Part shown: positions 24,096 through 30,450 of the stretch, in pieces
Layout: the number at the start of each line of letters is the position of its first letter
Position numbering within the stretch: position 1 is the stretch's first letter
From: a virus
Length of the DNA: 31,585 nt
Reading direction: 5' to 3' (one strand)
IMG/VR virus record: IMGVR_UViG_3300042355_000851
Location: 1-31,585 of that record
Notes under the pieces: model-generated
The model's database searches: none
The model's input: the letters and a program-made list of their open reading frames with translations, nothing else
What the model was told of the DNA's origin: nothing
Position numbers and translations under genes: made by a program

Positions 24096-24188
24096 TTAGG
24101 TTTCGCGGTCTTCCCCGCCGCCATGGGTCAGCAGCAGCACAACGGCCACTACACCCCAGAAAATCGCCCAGGCTCTGCTAAACCGCAT
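24096..24188 (-). CDS. Tiny single-span membrane protein (30 aa)
   Basis: The ATG at 24188 sits inside the last codons of the alpha-CTD-like gene, and the TAA is 13 nt before the SSB-like start. The sequence begins MRFSRAWAIFWGVVAVVLLL: a basic N-terminus, then a hydrophobic span from Trp7 to about Leu20, then a short charged tail (THGGGEDRET). It exactly fills the gap between two well-supported genes. Topology would be N-terminus inside by the positive-inside rule. Function unknown; small phage membrane proteins often modulate host membrane processes. Confidence 0.5.
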   Translation of the reverse strand: MRFSRAWAIFWGVVAVVLLLTHGGGEDRET

Positions 24189-24534
24189 AGGCCCGGAGCT
24201 CTTGAATGTGCGCCTCCATTTTATCGAGGGTCCATTTCAGCACATTCACCTCTGCCTCTAGCTCCGCAATGCGCCGCTGTGCTGCCGCGAGCTTGCCCGC
24301 CTGCGGCAGTTCTCTTGCCACCGGCACCCGCAGCCCGCACGCCTGGCGCAGCTCTGCGATTGTTTGAGGGCCACAGTTAACGGCTAGCCTCGGCGAGTTG
24401 CTCGTCAGCCACTCCCTCAACCGCTGCGGGTCGTGCAGGTTGTAGAGTTCAATCACCCGGCAGGCTCGAAAACTGAGCAGAGGCAATTTGAGCCGATCAG
24501 ACAACAGCTGCCGGTATGTCTGCCGTTCGGTCAT
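24178..24534 (-). CDS. RNA polymerase alpha C-terminal-domain-like protein with coiled coil (118 aa)
   Basis: Residues about 17-68 read LPLLSFRACRVIELYNLHD... and NCGPQTIAELRQACGL. This follows the helix-hairpin-helix pattern of the alpha subunit C-terminal domain of bacterial RNA polymerase: L-S-x-R-A in helix 1 (Arg23 at the place of E. coli Arg265) and N-C/L-G-x-x-T/S-x-x-E-L/I in helix 4 (Gly55 at the place of Gly296). The Lys298 position is Gln57. Residues about 78-115 form a coiled coil. The alpha-NTD is absent. It has a good Shine-Dalgarno (AGGAGG) and overlaps the exonuclease gene. It might bind DNA or replace an alpha contact; function is inferred only. Confidence 0.55.
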   Translation of the reverse strand: MTERQTYRQLLSDRLKLPLLSFRACRVIELYNLHDPQRLREWLTSNSPRLAVNCGPQTIAELRQACGLRVPVARELPQAGKLAAAQRRIAELEAEVNVLKWTLDKMEAHIQELRAYAV

Positions 24535-25160
24535 TTGCCCATCCTCCTAGCAACCGCCCGGGTTAATTCCACATCCTGGTGCAGATAGGCAAGTGCCGCC
24601 TGCCAATCTTCCTTCCAGAGTTTTGCAAAGTCTTTGCCGGATCCCGACTTTTTTCCCACACCAAACAACCGGCTCACCGTGTCGAGTGAGATGCGGTCCT
24701 GCGGATTCTCGCCGCACCAGACGCGCATTAGGTCGATGTGGAAATCAGACAACCGCCGCGAGGAATAAAAAATCCATTCTGGCACCGGGATGTTATGCAC
24801 CCAGCTCCGGCGTAGCAAAAATGGCAGGTCAAACCCGGTCAAATTCCAGCCGACCAGCCGATGATCGCCCTGGCTCGGGAGGTTGTGGAGATCCATCCAC
24901 AACTGTAGCAAGAGAGACCGCTCGTCGTCGGATGCGCGCGTTGTTATCTCGCCATCCCCAATCGCCATCCCGACGGCGAGCACTTGGCCGGTCACCGCCG
25001 ACAACGCCAAACGGTCCAGCCAATCGGCGCGTTTTTCGGCCAACGCAGCCTCGATTTTCGCCGGGTCCTTGATGTTTTTCGGTGCCTCAAATTGAGGTTC
25101 AAATTCCGTAGCGTTTTCCGCCGGCCCCGTTTCAATGTCGAAGTAAACGTGCGTGATCAT
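24531..25160 (-). CDS. 3'-5' exonuclease, DnaQ/PolB-exo type (209 aa)
   Basis: All three exonuclease motifs are visible: Exo I DIETG (Asp8, Glu10), Exo II GWNLTGFDLPFL (Asn106, Asp111), DFHIDLM at 139-145, and Exo III YLHQD (Tyr192, Asp196). This pattern fits the stand-alone exonucleases related to family B DNA polymerases (PF10108-type). It should proofread or process DNA ends during phage replication. No polymerase gene is in the window. The ATG at 25160 overlaps the previous TGA; the leader ends ACCACGATG. Confidence 0.85.
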   Translation of the reverse strand: MITHVYFDIETGPAENATEFEPQFEAPKNIKDPAKIEAALAEKRADWLDRLALSAVTGQVLAVGMAIGDGEITTRASDDERSLLLQLWMDLHNLPSQGDHRLVGWNLTGFDLPFLLRRSWVHNIPVPEWIFYSSRRLSDFHIDLMRVWCGENPQDRISLDTVSRLFGVGKKSGSGKDFAKLWKEDWQAALAYLHQDVELTRAVARRMGK

Positions 25161-25351
25161 CGTGGTGCTTGTTTTTCTGGCCGACCAAAGCGCGGCATGA
25201 ATGTCCGATTCTCTTGAAACCCGCGCTTTTTTAACCACGCAGCAAAAGCACGCTGCATTTGATGTGGGTTAATCGTCAGCACAAGGCTTCCCTCCCCTTG
25301 CATGGGCTGGATGTCGTTTAGGTGTTCAGTTCTGCTGGCGTCTCGTCTCAT
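25157..25351 (-). CDS. Small basic protein of unknown function (64 aa)
   Basis: The start at 25351 (MRRDASRTEHLNDIQPMQGE) overlaps the previous gene by 26 nt; the leader ends AAAGACAATG. The sequence has a beta stretch (SLVLTINPH) then a basic helix (MQRAFAAWLKKRGFQENRTF) and a basic tail. It overlaps the exonuclease start as ATGA. No family is recognised. Confidence 0.5.
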   Translation of the reverse strand: MRRDASRTEHLNDIQPMQGEGSLVLTINPHQMQRAFAAWLKKRGFQENRTFMPRFGRPEKQAPR

Positions 25352-25511
25352 TGTCTTTTTCTGGTTGGCAGTCCGGGCAATACGCGTTGCCCTCGTCGTT
25401 GATACTCTGATCCTGGCGGCACCACCGGCAAACCGGTGGCTCAGGCCGTTCGGCGTTTTCATCGTGCGTCAGCCATGAATCAAAGCCGGCGCCGTCGTAC
25501 CATTTAGTCAT
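25326..25511 (-). CDS. Small protein with zinc-ribbon Cys pairs (61 aa)
   Basis: CRWCRQ and CPDCQP, 15 residues apart, could bind one zinc ion. The N-terminal half (MTKWYDGAGFDSWLTHDENA) is aromatic and acidic. The start at 25511 overlaps the small membrane gene by 8 nt. Function unknown. Confidence 0.5.
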   Translation of the reverse strand: MTKWYDGAGFDSWLTHDENAERPEPPVCRWCRQDQSINDEGNAYCPDCQPEKDNETRRQQN

Positions 25512-25668
25512 TGGCAACCTCCAGCGAGGCCACAGCGGCCACAGCCATGGCGGTAAACCCGAGTAATCCGTACACCACGGCCTCCCATTGACCAGCGTGG
25601 CTGGCGGCTCCGATGATGTCAGCGTAGGCAATTAGCCATGCCGTGATGGCAATGAATTTGCGTGTCAT
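25504..25668 (-). CDS. Small membrane protein with two predicted spans (54 aa)
   Basis: MTRKFIAITAWLIAYADIIG forms one hydrophobic segment, and VVYGLLGFTAMAVAAVASL a second. The positively charged N-terminus suggests that both ends are cytoplasmic. It starts 4 nt after the upstream stop. Hydrophobicity is consistent over both segments, which supports a coding frame. Function is unknown. Confidence 0.5.
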   Translation of the reverse strand: MTRKFIAITAWLIAYADIIGAASHAGQWEAVVYGLLGFTAMAVAAVASLEVAND

Positions 25669-25672
25669 GGCG

Positions 25673-25906
25673 TTAGCGAATGGTTGCGGTTGCGTGCACT
25701 GGCTGTTGAAATGAGCCCTGCCACAGGTAAACGGACGCGCATTGCATTGGGTTTTGGTTAAACCGTTTTGCGTTGGCAAAAGTTCCTCGCTTTAATGCGT
25801 GAGTCGCTGACAGCGTGCGGAGGAAGTTCACCAGTGCATTCTCTGCCGTTTTTGCGCGCAGAGTTCCGTTGCTGCGGCCATTGATTTGGATTTCGTAGCT
25901 GTTCAT
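25673..25906 (-). CDS. Small early protein of unknown function (77 aa)
   Basis: The first gene after the intergenic regulatory region, so it should be the promoter-proximal early gene. I start at 25906 (MNSYEIQINGRSNGTLRAKT), with the leader CACACGACAATG. The protein resembles a small alpha/beta protein: YEIQINGRSNGTLRAKTAENALVNFLRTL has a strand, turn and helix pattern like small double-stranded RNA or DNA-binding folds, but no firm assignment can be made. Confidence 0.55.
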   Translation of the reverse strand: MNSYEIQINGRSNGTLRAKTAENALVNFLRTLSATHALKRGTFANAKRFNQNPMQCASVYLWQGSFQQPVHATATIR

Positions 25907-25933
25907 TGTCGTGTGAGTCAGTTGTTTTTTTGC

Positions 25934-26057
25934 CAGCACCGTGCTGACGTCGCCCGTTCTATACGGCCACGATTTGCCTGCAACAGATTTTTTTCAGATT
26001 TTTTTGCAAAGCTCCGCATTTCACGCATTGCCAGCGTGTTGCGTATGCAGATTTTTT
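25934..26057 (-). promoter_or_regulatory. Early promoter/operator candidate with phased A-tracts
   Basis: The 163-bp intergenic region 25907-26069 is the largest in the window. It holds two tandem 11-bp copies of AAAAAAATCTG (26005-25984, minus strand) and a third diverged copy at 26057-26048. Directly downstream come CTGTTG (25986-25981), a 17-bp spacer and TATAGA (25963-25958), a weak -35 and fair -10. Just after the expected start point lies the perfect palindrome CAGCAC-G-GTGCTG (25946-25934, minus-strand reading). The A-tracts could be an UP element and the palindrome an operator; alternatively the repeats are origin iterons. Confidence 0.4.
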
Positions 26058-26069
26058 GCCGATTGTTGC

Positions 26070-26660
26070 TTAGCTGAACAAAATTTCAGCCCTCAGACTG
26101 TCCAGAAAACGGTGCATCGGCTCCAAGTCCTTGTACACCTGTTCCTTGTCCTCCTGTGTCCAGCGTTCAACCGGGGCTTTTTTGACCCACTGCGAAAACC
26201 GCTCGGCGATAAGCGAAGGGCTTGCAAAGGAGGCTGTTTCACGCGCTGCGGCAATTTCGGCCTTCGTTAGTTGCACTTTGGTCCGAACCGAATGCGCTAG
26301 CTCCCCCGGACTTAGGCCCTGCTCTAACGCCCATCCTAGTGCCAGCTCCGGTTGCTCGGCCCGTGCGGCCACCGCGTGATGCGCAAACGACAGAGACGCA
26401 ACGCGCTTTGTCCGAGGGATTTTAGAGGCTACTTCGTAGGCTTTTGACGCCTCCTCAAACGAGAAGTCTGCAAACTCCAGCTGGCTGTTTACCCACTCTT
26501 TGCCAAACCTGTCCGCGCAATGGACCATCCAGTCACCCAGGCTAAACAGCACATCATTCCGGGCCCAGTGCAACAGGCCCAGCAGTTGCGTTGCATGTTC
26601 CTCGGTCGTGACGGTTTCTAGGGAGAAGACTCTGTCTACAATGGCAAGCTGGTCGGTCAT
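26070..26660 (-). CDS. Putative regulator with ParB-like S-H-H segment (196 aa)
   Basis: Helical throughout. The centre reads PRTKRVASLSFAHHAVAARAEQPELALGWALEQGLSPGELAH, which resembles the helix-turn-helix part of ParB/KorB-type proteins and the phage proteins related to them. The N-terminal third (LGDWMVHCADRFGKEW) is acidic/aromatic. It overlaps the previous gene as ATGA and is the last gene before the early regulatory region, where regulators are common. A DNA-binding role is an inference. Confidence 0.5.
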   Translation of the reverse strand: MTDQLAIVDRVFSLETVTTEEHATQLLGLLHWARNDVLFSLGDWMVHCADRFGKEWVNSQLEFADFSFEEASKAYEVASKIPRTKRVASLSFAHHAVAARAEQPELALGWALEQGLSPGELAHSVRTKVQLTKAEIAAARETASFASPSLIAERFSQWVKKAPVERWTQEDKEQVYKDLEPMHRFLDSLRAEILFS

Positions 26661-27109
26661 TTGATTTGGAATTTGCGTTTGCGAAAATGTTTGTCCTTTT
26701 GTACGGCAGAGAACACGGCAGATGCCTCGTCTGATTTGTTATGGCACGTCCTTGGCAGCCCGAGGCTGTCCTGTACGGTGCGCACTAGTTTACTCAGCTG
26801 CGCGACCGTGTAGCCGTTGCTCGCTGCGGCCTCGCGCATCGACCGAAACGGCAGCTGGCGATCCAGTCCGGCGGCAAACGCCAGCGCAAGGGCCAGCATC
26901 CTGCTGTTCTGGCCGTATCGCCAAAAAAGCCGGATGACCGCAATCAATTCACCAGATCCAGCGGCAAAAGTCTCAGCGCGCCGCAACTCTGCGGCCCAGG
27001 CCAACACGCGAGCAGCCTGCGCAACCGACAAGCCGAGATGCTCGGCCAGCTCTTCGGCGGGGCTGTCGAGGTCAGACGGGTCCCATCTGTAGCTCGGTTC
27101 ACTCGGCAT
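26657..27109 (-). CDS. Putative regulator of unknown function (150 aa)
   Basis: I start at 27109 (MPSEPSYRWDPSDLDSPAEE), which overlaps the glycosyltransferase gene by 11 nt. The N-terminal 80 residues are helical and Ala/Leu-rich with an acidic head. Residues about 90-115 (MREAAASNGYTVAQLSKLVRTVQDSLGL) look like a helix-turn-helix, followed by a basic tail (KDKHFRKRKFQIK) fit for nucleic acid contact. It overlaps the next gene as ATGA, and the two may work together. Confidence 0.5.
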   Translation of the reverse strand: MPSEPSYRWDPSDLDSPAEELAEHLGLSVAQAARVLAWAAELRRAETFAAGSGELIAVIRLFWRYGQNSRMLALALAFAAGLDRQLPFRSMREAAASNGYTVAQLSKLVRTVQDSLGLPRTCHNKSDEASAVFSAVQKDKHFRKRKFQIK

Positions 27110-28247
27110 ACAGTTCCGAAAAATCCAACTCTCCAACGCGGATGGCGTCCGACTTGTGCGGCTCATACCATCCGGCGCCCTCCTTGGTATCAAGGATGGT
27201 GCGGAAAAACTCTTCAAACTGCGGCACCACGGCCTGCACGCTGAAGTTGGCCACAGCGAATTTGCGAATCTTCCAGCGGTCCAAAAAGTGGACGTTGCTA
27301 AGGGCCCAAATGTATTGGCCCATCGTGCGGCAGCGGTACCCGTTTCGTCCAGGGATGACCCACTCGGTGAAGGCCCCGGTGTCTGATGTGATCACCGGCG
27401 TGCCGCTCATCATGGCCTCCACGGCCACGCCACCGAAAGGCTCAATGTACTGGCTCGCAATTACAAGACAGTCGGCCTCTCTCATCAGCTTTTGCCGCGT
27501 CGGTTTGTCGGCGTACCCGATGATTTCTATGTGGTCTGTAGGCCCGTCGTACTCGGTGGCGAGGTTGCCTTGTCCTGCAATGACGAGTTTGCGGCCCGCG
27601 CGATGGCACGCTTCCGCCACGATGTGGCAACCCTTGGCGCGCGTGATTCTGCCGAGGTAGAGCACGTAGCCTGTGCCGGGGCTGACGGGTCCAAAATCGT
27701 CTGGCTCGAAATAGTTGGGAATGACCACTTCATAATCGTCGTTATTTGCCCGGCTGACCCGTTCACCGCCGTGTACTGCGTTGCGGATTGCGTAGGACTC
27801 AAAAACCTTCCAGCGGGCCAAATCACGCGGGAGGACCCACGGATACCCAATGCCAGACTCCACCACAAACATGTCTTGGTTGGCCTCGCAGATTTTGTGG
27901 TGACCCCACCCAAACGGAATCAGCAGAAAATCCCCTTCCTGCTTCGTCAGCCGCAGCTCTGCATTGCACCGGTCCGCAAAATTTCGGTAGGCAACGTCAC
28001 CGGTGTTGTGTTTGAAAAACTCTTTGCGCCAGTCATAGGAGCCGTAAGCGGCCTCTAAGTCGCGATTGTGGCTCACGGTAACGTGCCGCGTACATTCAAC
28101 CTGGCTCTCCTCGTGGCCGTAATGAATTACCTCGTGGCCGGCGTGCAATAGCCCCTTGCAGAGCTTTAAGACCTTCTGCGTAAACGCGCAAGCGTTGTAC
28201 TCGGGGCTGGTGACGGTATGAGGGAGGCCGGGACAATGAAAGCGCAT
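27099..28247 (-). CDS. GT4-family glycosyltransferase (382 aa)
   Basis: A GT-B fold enzyme. The C-terminal half carries YVLYLGRITRAKG (197-206), LVIAGQGNL, IIGYADKPTRQKLMREAD and the E-x7-E motif EPFGGVAVE (Glu269, Glu277), then SGTPVITSDTGAFTEWV, which together bind the nucleotide sugar in GT4 enzymes. The N-terminus MRFHCPGLPHTVTSPEYNAC and length match phage-encoded relatives. The acceptor is unknown; phage DNA, capsid or host surface glycans are all possible. The start lies just 4 nt after a long hairpin, without a Shine-Dalgarno, which suggests post-transcriptional control. Confidence 0.88.
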   Translation of the reverse strand: MRFHCPGLPHTVTSPEYNACAFTQKVLKLCKGLLHAGHEVIHYGHEESQVECTRHVTVSHNRDLEAAYGSYDWRKEFFKHNTGDVAYRNFADRCNAELRLTKQEGDFLLIPFGWGHHKICEANQDMFVVESGIGYPWVLPRDLARWKVFESYAIRNAVHGGERVSRANNDDYEVVIPNYFEPDDFGPVSPGTGYVLYLGRITRAKGCHIVAEACHRAGRKLVIAGQGNLATEYDGPTDHIEIIGYADKPTRQKLMREADCLVIASQYIEPFGGVAVEAMMSGTPVITSDTGAFTEWVIPGRNGYRCRTMGQYIWALSNVHFLDRWKIRKFAVANFSVQAVVPQFEEFFRTILDTKEGAGWYEPHKSDAIRVGELDFSELYAE

Positions 28248-28251
28248 AAAT

Positions 28252-28317
28252 CATCTGCCGTCGTAACCTCCGCGCCTCAACCACCTGAGACGCGGAGGAC
28301 AAACACGACGACAGATG
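28252..28317 (-). promoter_or_regulatory. 66-nt two-stem hairpin before the glycosyltransferase start
   Basis: An imperfect inverted repeat fills most of the 95-bp gap. Outer arms of 13 nt (28252-28264 with 28305-28317) have one G-U-type difference; inner arms of 13 nt (28267-28279 with 28286-28298) have one difference. They are separated by an asymmetric internal loop of 2 and 6 nt and closed by a 6-nt loop. The 3' foot is 4 nt from the ATG at 28247. Only UUU follows, so it is a poor terminator; an RNA control or processing element is more likely. Confidence 0.75.
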
Positions 28318-28342
28318 CAACGTGCGGATGCCGGCCTAAAAG

Positions 28343-28588
28343 TCAAACAGTTTCCTCGTCGTCGTCATCCTCCGAGGATTGCCGGAACTGCACCCCGTCG
28401 ACTTCCTCCCGGTGCCACCGATGAATCTGCATTTGCCGGGCAAAGTAATTGCCAAACCCACCCTCAAAGCCGTGCGTCTCATCCCCATCGCGGTGGACCT
28501 GCACGAAGATTTGCGCCACGTCGAAATGTTCCGCCAACAGGTTGAGGGCCCGTTGCAACGCCTCCCGCTCTAAGTCAGTCTGTAGCAT
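28343..28588 (-). CDS. Small phage protein of unknown function (81 aa)
   Basis: I start at 28588 (MLQTDLEREALQRALNLLAE), overlapping the helix-turn-helix gene by 19 nt. The pattern LLAEHFDVAQIFVQVHRDGD followed by GGFGNYFARQMQIHRW fits a small phage family of unknown function, recognised only by general likeness. The C-terminus is acidic (SSEDDDDEETV). It is the last gene before the hairpin. Confidence 0.55.
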   Translation of the reverse strand: MLQTDLEREALQRALNLLAEHFDVAQIFVQVHRDGDETHGFEGGFGNYFARQMQIHRWHREEVDGVQFRQSSEDDDDEETV

Positions 28589-28815
28589 GATTGTCTCGGA
28601 ATGTTGTTGTGGATGCGGAATTGGCGGCACTCGTAACCGCGAGTCACGCAAAACCGTTTTGCTGTCTGCCGTGAAATCCCGAACATGGCAGCAATCTCCG
28701 AAACTGTGTACCAGCCGTCCGGCCGCGATTCAAACGTGAACGCCTGCGCCAGCTCCTCCAGCGGCGTTAAACCGGCAGCCTGATTGCTCCGCTTGTTGTC
28801 TCTTTTGCGAGCCAT
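28570..28815 (-). CDS. Small helix-turn-helix protein (81 aa)
   Basis: Begins MARKRDNKRSNQAAGLTPLE, a basic N-terminus, followed by WYTVSEIAAMFGISRQTAKRFCVTRGYECRQF, an excisionase/MerR-like helix-turn-helix. It overlaps the phosphoesterase gene by 49 nt, unusual here, so a downstream start is possible. A regulator or DNA-bending protein is the likely role. Confidence 0.6.
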   Translation of the reverse strand: MARKRDNKRSNQAAGLTPLEELAQAFTFESRPDGWYTVSEIAAMFGISRQTAKRFCVTRGYECRQFRIHNNIPRQSCYRLT

Positions 28816-29519
28816 ACTTGGGTTTCATTGTCACAATACTCTCCCCAGGCAAAACCGCGAGACCATGACGTGGTCGCGCGTCTGTGGGCTGCATAGCCAG
28901 CCAACTGGGGATCCCCCATCCATCCCACACAGTAACCTGTTGGATGATCACGCCGCCGGCCCTCGTGCTGGCTGACCCGGTGCAAATGGGCAATGATGAC
29001 CTTATTTGCCGGCCCTGCGCAGATGGCCTCAGCGTGATCGCGCAACGCCATCTCGTTGGCCATGTATCCGTGGCCGGTTAGGCAGTCGCTACCGAATGGT
29101 GTGCGCCAACCGTCTTGGAAGTTATAGGGCACCAGATCACACCGCAACCGTTCTGCCTGCGACTCTAAGTCAGCGTACACACGCGCCGCTAGGGCCGCCA
29201 CCATCGCGCGTGGCGAGGACATTAGCCGCACCAGCCGGGCCTCATGGTTGCCGAGATGCCAAACGGATGGCTCTAGACGCTCAATGAACGCTAGGCCGTC
29301 TTGTAAATCTGATTCGGGATTCACTGCGTCATCTGCTGTCCCAATGGCCCCTTCGCGCAGGCAGGCTAGGTCAATCGCGTCACCTAGGTGCACCACTTTG
29401 TGCGGCTTCCAGCGGTCTTTAAACCGCAACACTCCGCGCAATAGTTTCTGGTCAGCCAGATGTCCGTGCGAGCATCCGACCGCCAGAAACCGCTTCCATG
29501 ATCGCGTGATGTTAGCCAT
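28767..29519 (-). CDS. Calcineurin-like metallophosphoesterase (250 aa)
   Basis: The metallophosphoesterase motifs occur in order: AVGCSHGH (residues 13-20), HLGDAID (44-50), HLGNHEARL (88-96), TGHGY and later IIAHLHRVS. They bind two metal ions and cleave phosphoesters. In the first motif the usual Asp of D-x-H is replaced by Cys16, so metal binding there is altered or the motif is read differently in this branch. The substrate is unknown; phage relatives act on cyclic nucleotides, RNA ends or proteins. It overlaps the endolysin stop by 8 nt. Confidence 0.82.
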   Translation of the reverse strand: MANITRSWKRFLAVGCSHGHLADQKLLRGVLRFKDRWKPHKVVHLGDAIDLACLREGAIGTADDAVNPESDLQDGLAFIERLEPSVWHLGNHEARLVRLMSSPRAMVAALAARVYADLESQAERLRCDLVPYNFQDGWRTPFGSDCLTGHGYMANEMALRDHAEAICAGPANKVIIAHLHRVSQHEGRRRDHPTGYCVGWMGDPQLAGYAAHRRATTSWSRGFAWGEYCDNETQVWLAKETTSGAIRLPV

Positions 29520-30111
29520 TTTTTAAACCGGCCTCGAACAGCCTGGCTTCATCCTCGCGACGCCTGACAAGTCCCGACGTGGCGGGCCATAATCGTTTCA
29601 TCGACCGCAGCAAACCAGGCACCGCCTCGGCATGATTAGTGGCCAACGCATCCTTGATGGCGCGCATCTCGCTCCGCCGCTCACCGGTGAGGCCGTTGCC
29701 TCGGTTGAAAACCAACGAGAACAGCGCGGATGCGCAGTCATCCGGCAGCTGGCCGGCCTGCGGGTAGATGCGCAGCGTGCGCACCCAATGCGTAGGGCAA
29801 GTCAGGTCGAGAAACACTTGCAACGCTTTGCGCCACTCCACAACAACGCCAGACAAGCTCGCGCAAAATCTCCTCGCCTCGGCCTCTCGCAGCCCGATGG
29901 CGGGCCTCAATCTGTCTGCCTGCGGCAATGAGGCCCACGCGTTCTCAAACTCACTCTTATTGCAATAGCCAAGATCAAAGCCAATACCAATGGTCACGCC
30001 GGATTCGAACCCCGGCACCGTCGGCCGCGACAAAAACCGCGTGTAGTAGCCCTCACCCCCGCCAACCTCGTGATCCAGCACCAGCTTTAGGCCTGCCTCG
30101 CTTAGGGTCAT
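29512..30111 (-). CDS. Endolysin, pesticin/T4-lysozyme-like muramidase (199 aa)
   Basis: The N-terminal segment DHEVGGGEGYY holds the likely catalytic Glu15, and GVTIGIGFDLGY holds Thr40 and Asp46, spaced as in pesticin-type muramidases. The C-terminal helices (DCASALFSLVFNRGNGL, RRREDEARLFEAGL) fit the lysozyme-like fold. It should cleave peptidoglycan at the end of infection. No signal peptide is visible, so export relies on the holin. The start overlaps the spanin-like gene as ATGA. Confidence 0.82.
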   Translation of the reverse strand: MTLSEAGLKLVLDHEVGGGEGYYTRFLSRPTVPGFESGVTIGIGFDLGYCNKSEFENAWASLPQADRLRPAIGLREAEARRFCASLSGVVVEWRKALQVFLDLTCPTHWVRTLRIYPQAGQLPDDCASALFSLVFNRGNGLTGERRSEMRAIKDALATNHAEAVPGLLRSMKRLWPATSGLVRRREDEARLFEAGLKNG

Positions 30112-30347
30112 TTGTTGTCGCGTTGTTTAAGGGCCCCAATGGCGTTGATCAGTTCCTGCTCCAGGGTCCGGTAGCGTTGGTCAGAATGCCATGTCTCAGC
30201 GGTCGCCGCTGTGTGCGTCTGTCCTGACTGTAATTCCAAAATCTGGTGGGGTGACTGCGATACCCGAGGAACGCAGCAACTGCTGCCGGACACGGTCAGC
30301 GCGAGCATGATCGCCCGTGTTGCGAGCCCGGTTGATTTCATCCTCAT
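30108..30347 (-). CDS. Nested o-spanin-like lipoprotein candidate (79 aa)
   Basis: The N-terminus MRMKSTGLATRAIMLALTVS has a basic n-region and a hydrophobic core, followed by GSSCC, which could be a lipobox (Gly at -3 is atypical). The mature part is Gln/Glu/Thr-rich and helical. The first 152 nt overlap the preceding gene in the +1 frame, the same relation as lambda Rz and Rz1. The TGA overlaps the endolysin ATG, which shows that this frame is used. The exact start (30347 or 30341) is uncertain. Confidence 0.55.
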   Translation of the reverse strand: MRMKSTGLATRAIMLALTVSGSSCCVPRVSQSPHQILELQSGQTHTAATAETWHSDQRYRTLEQELINAIGALKQRDNK

Positions 30348-30450
30348 ACATTGTGACATAGTGCTCAATGTCTCGCTCCAGTTCCCAATGCGCCCGCACC
30401 GCTTTGATTTCAAGCAGGTATTGCAGCGCCTTAACGAGTGCCACAATCAC
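30196..30450 (-). CDS. i-spanin-like candidate overlapping the nested lipoprotein (84 aa)
   Basis: Starts at a GTG whose last bases overlap the holin stop (GTGA). The N-terminal IVALVKALQYLLEI is a short hydrophobic segment, followed by a charged helix (ERDIEHYVTMYEDEINRAR...RADRVRQQLL). In i-spanins an inner-membrane segment precedes a periplasmic coiled coil. The hydrophobic part is short and contains a Lys, so the assignment is tentative; the 71-aa protein upstream is a second candidate. Confidence 0.5.
   Translation of the reverse strand: MIVALVKALQYLLEIKAVRAHWELERDIEHYVTMYEDEINRARNTGDHARADRVRQQLLRSSGIAVTPPDFGITVRTDAHSGDR

Noticed and set aside
28730-28993. 87-aa minus-strand frame overlapping the end of the phosphoesterase and the start of the helix-turn-helix gene
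   Set aside because: It has an attractive ATG (GACAATGAAACC), but the sequence shows no domain, and the alternative frames carry clear motifs.
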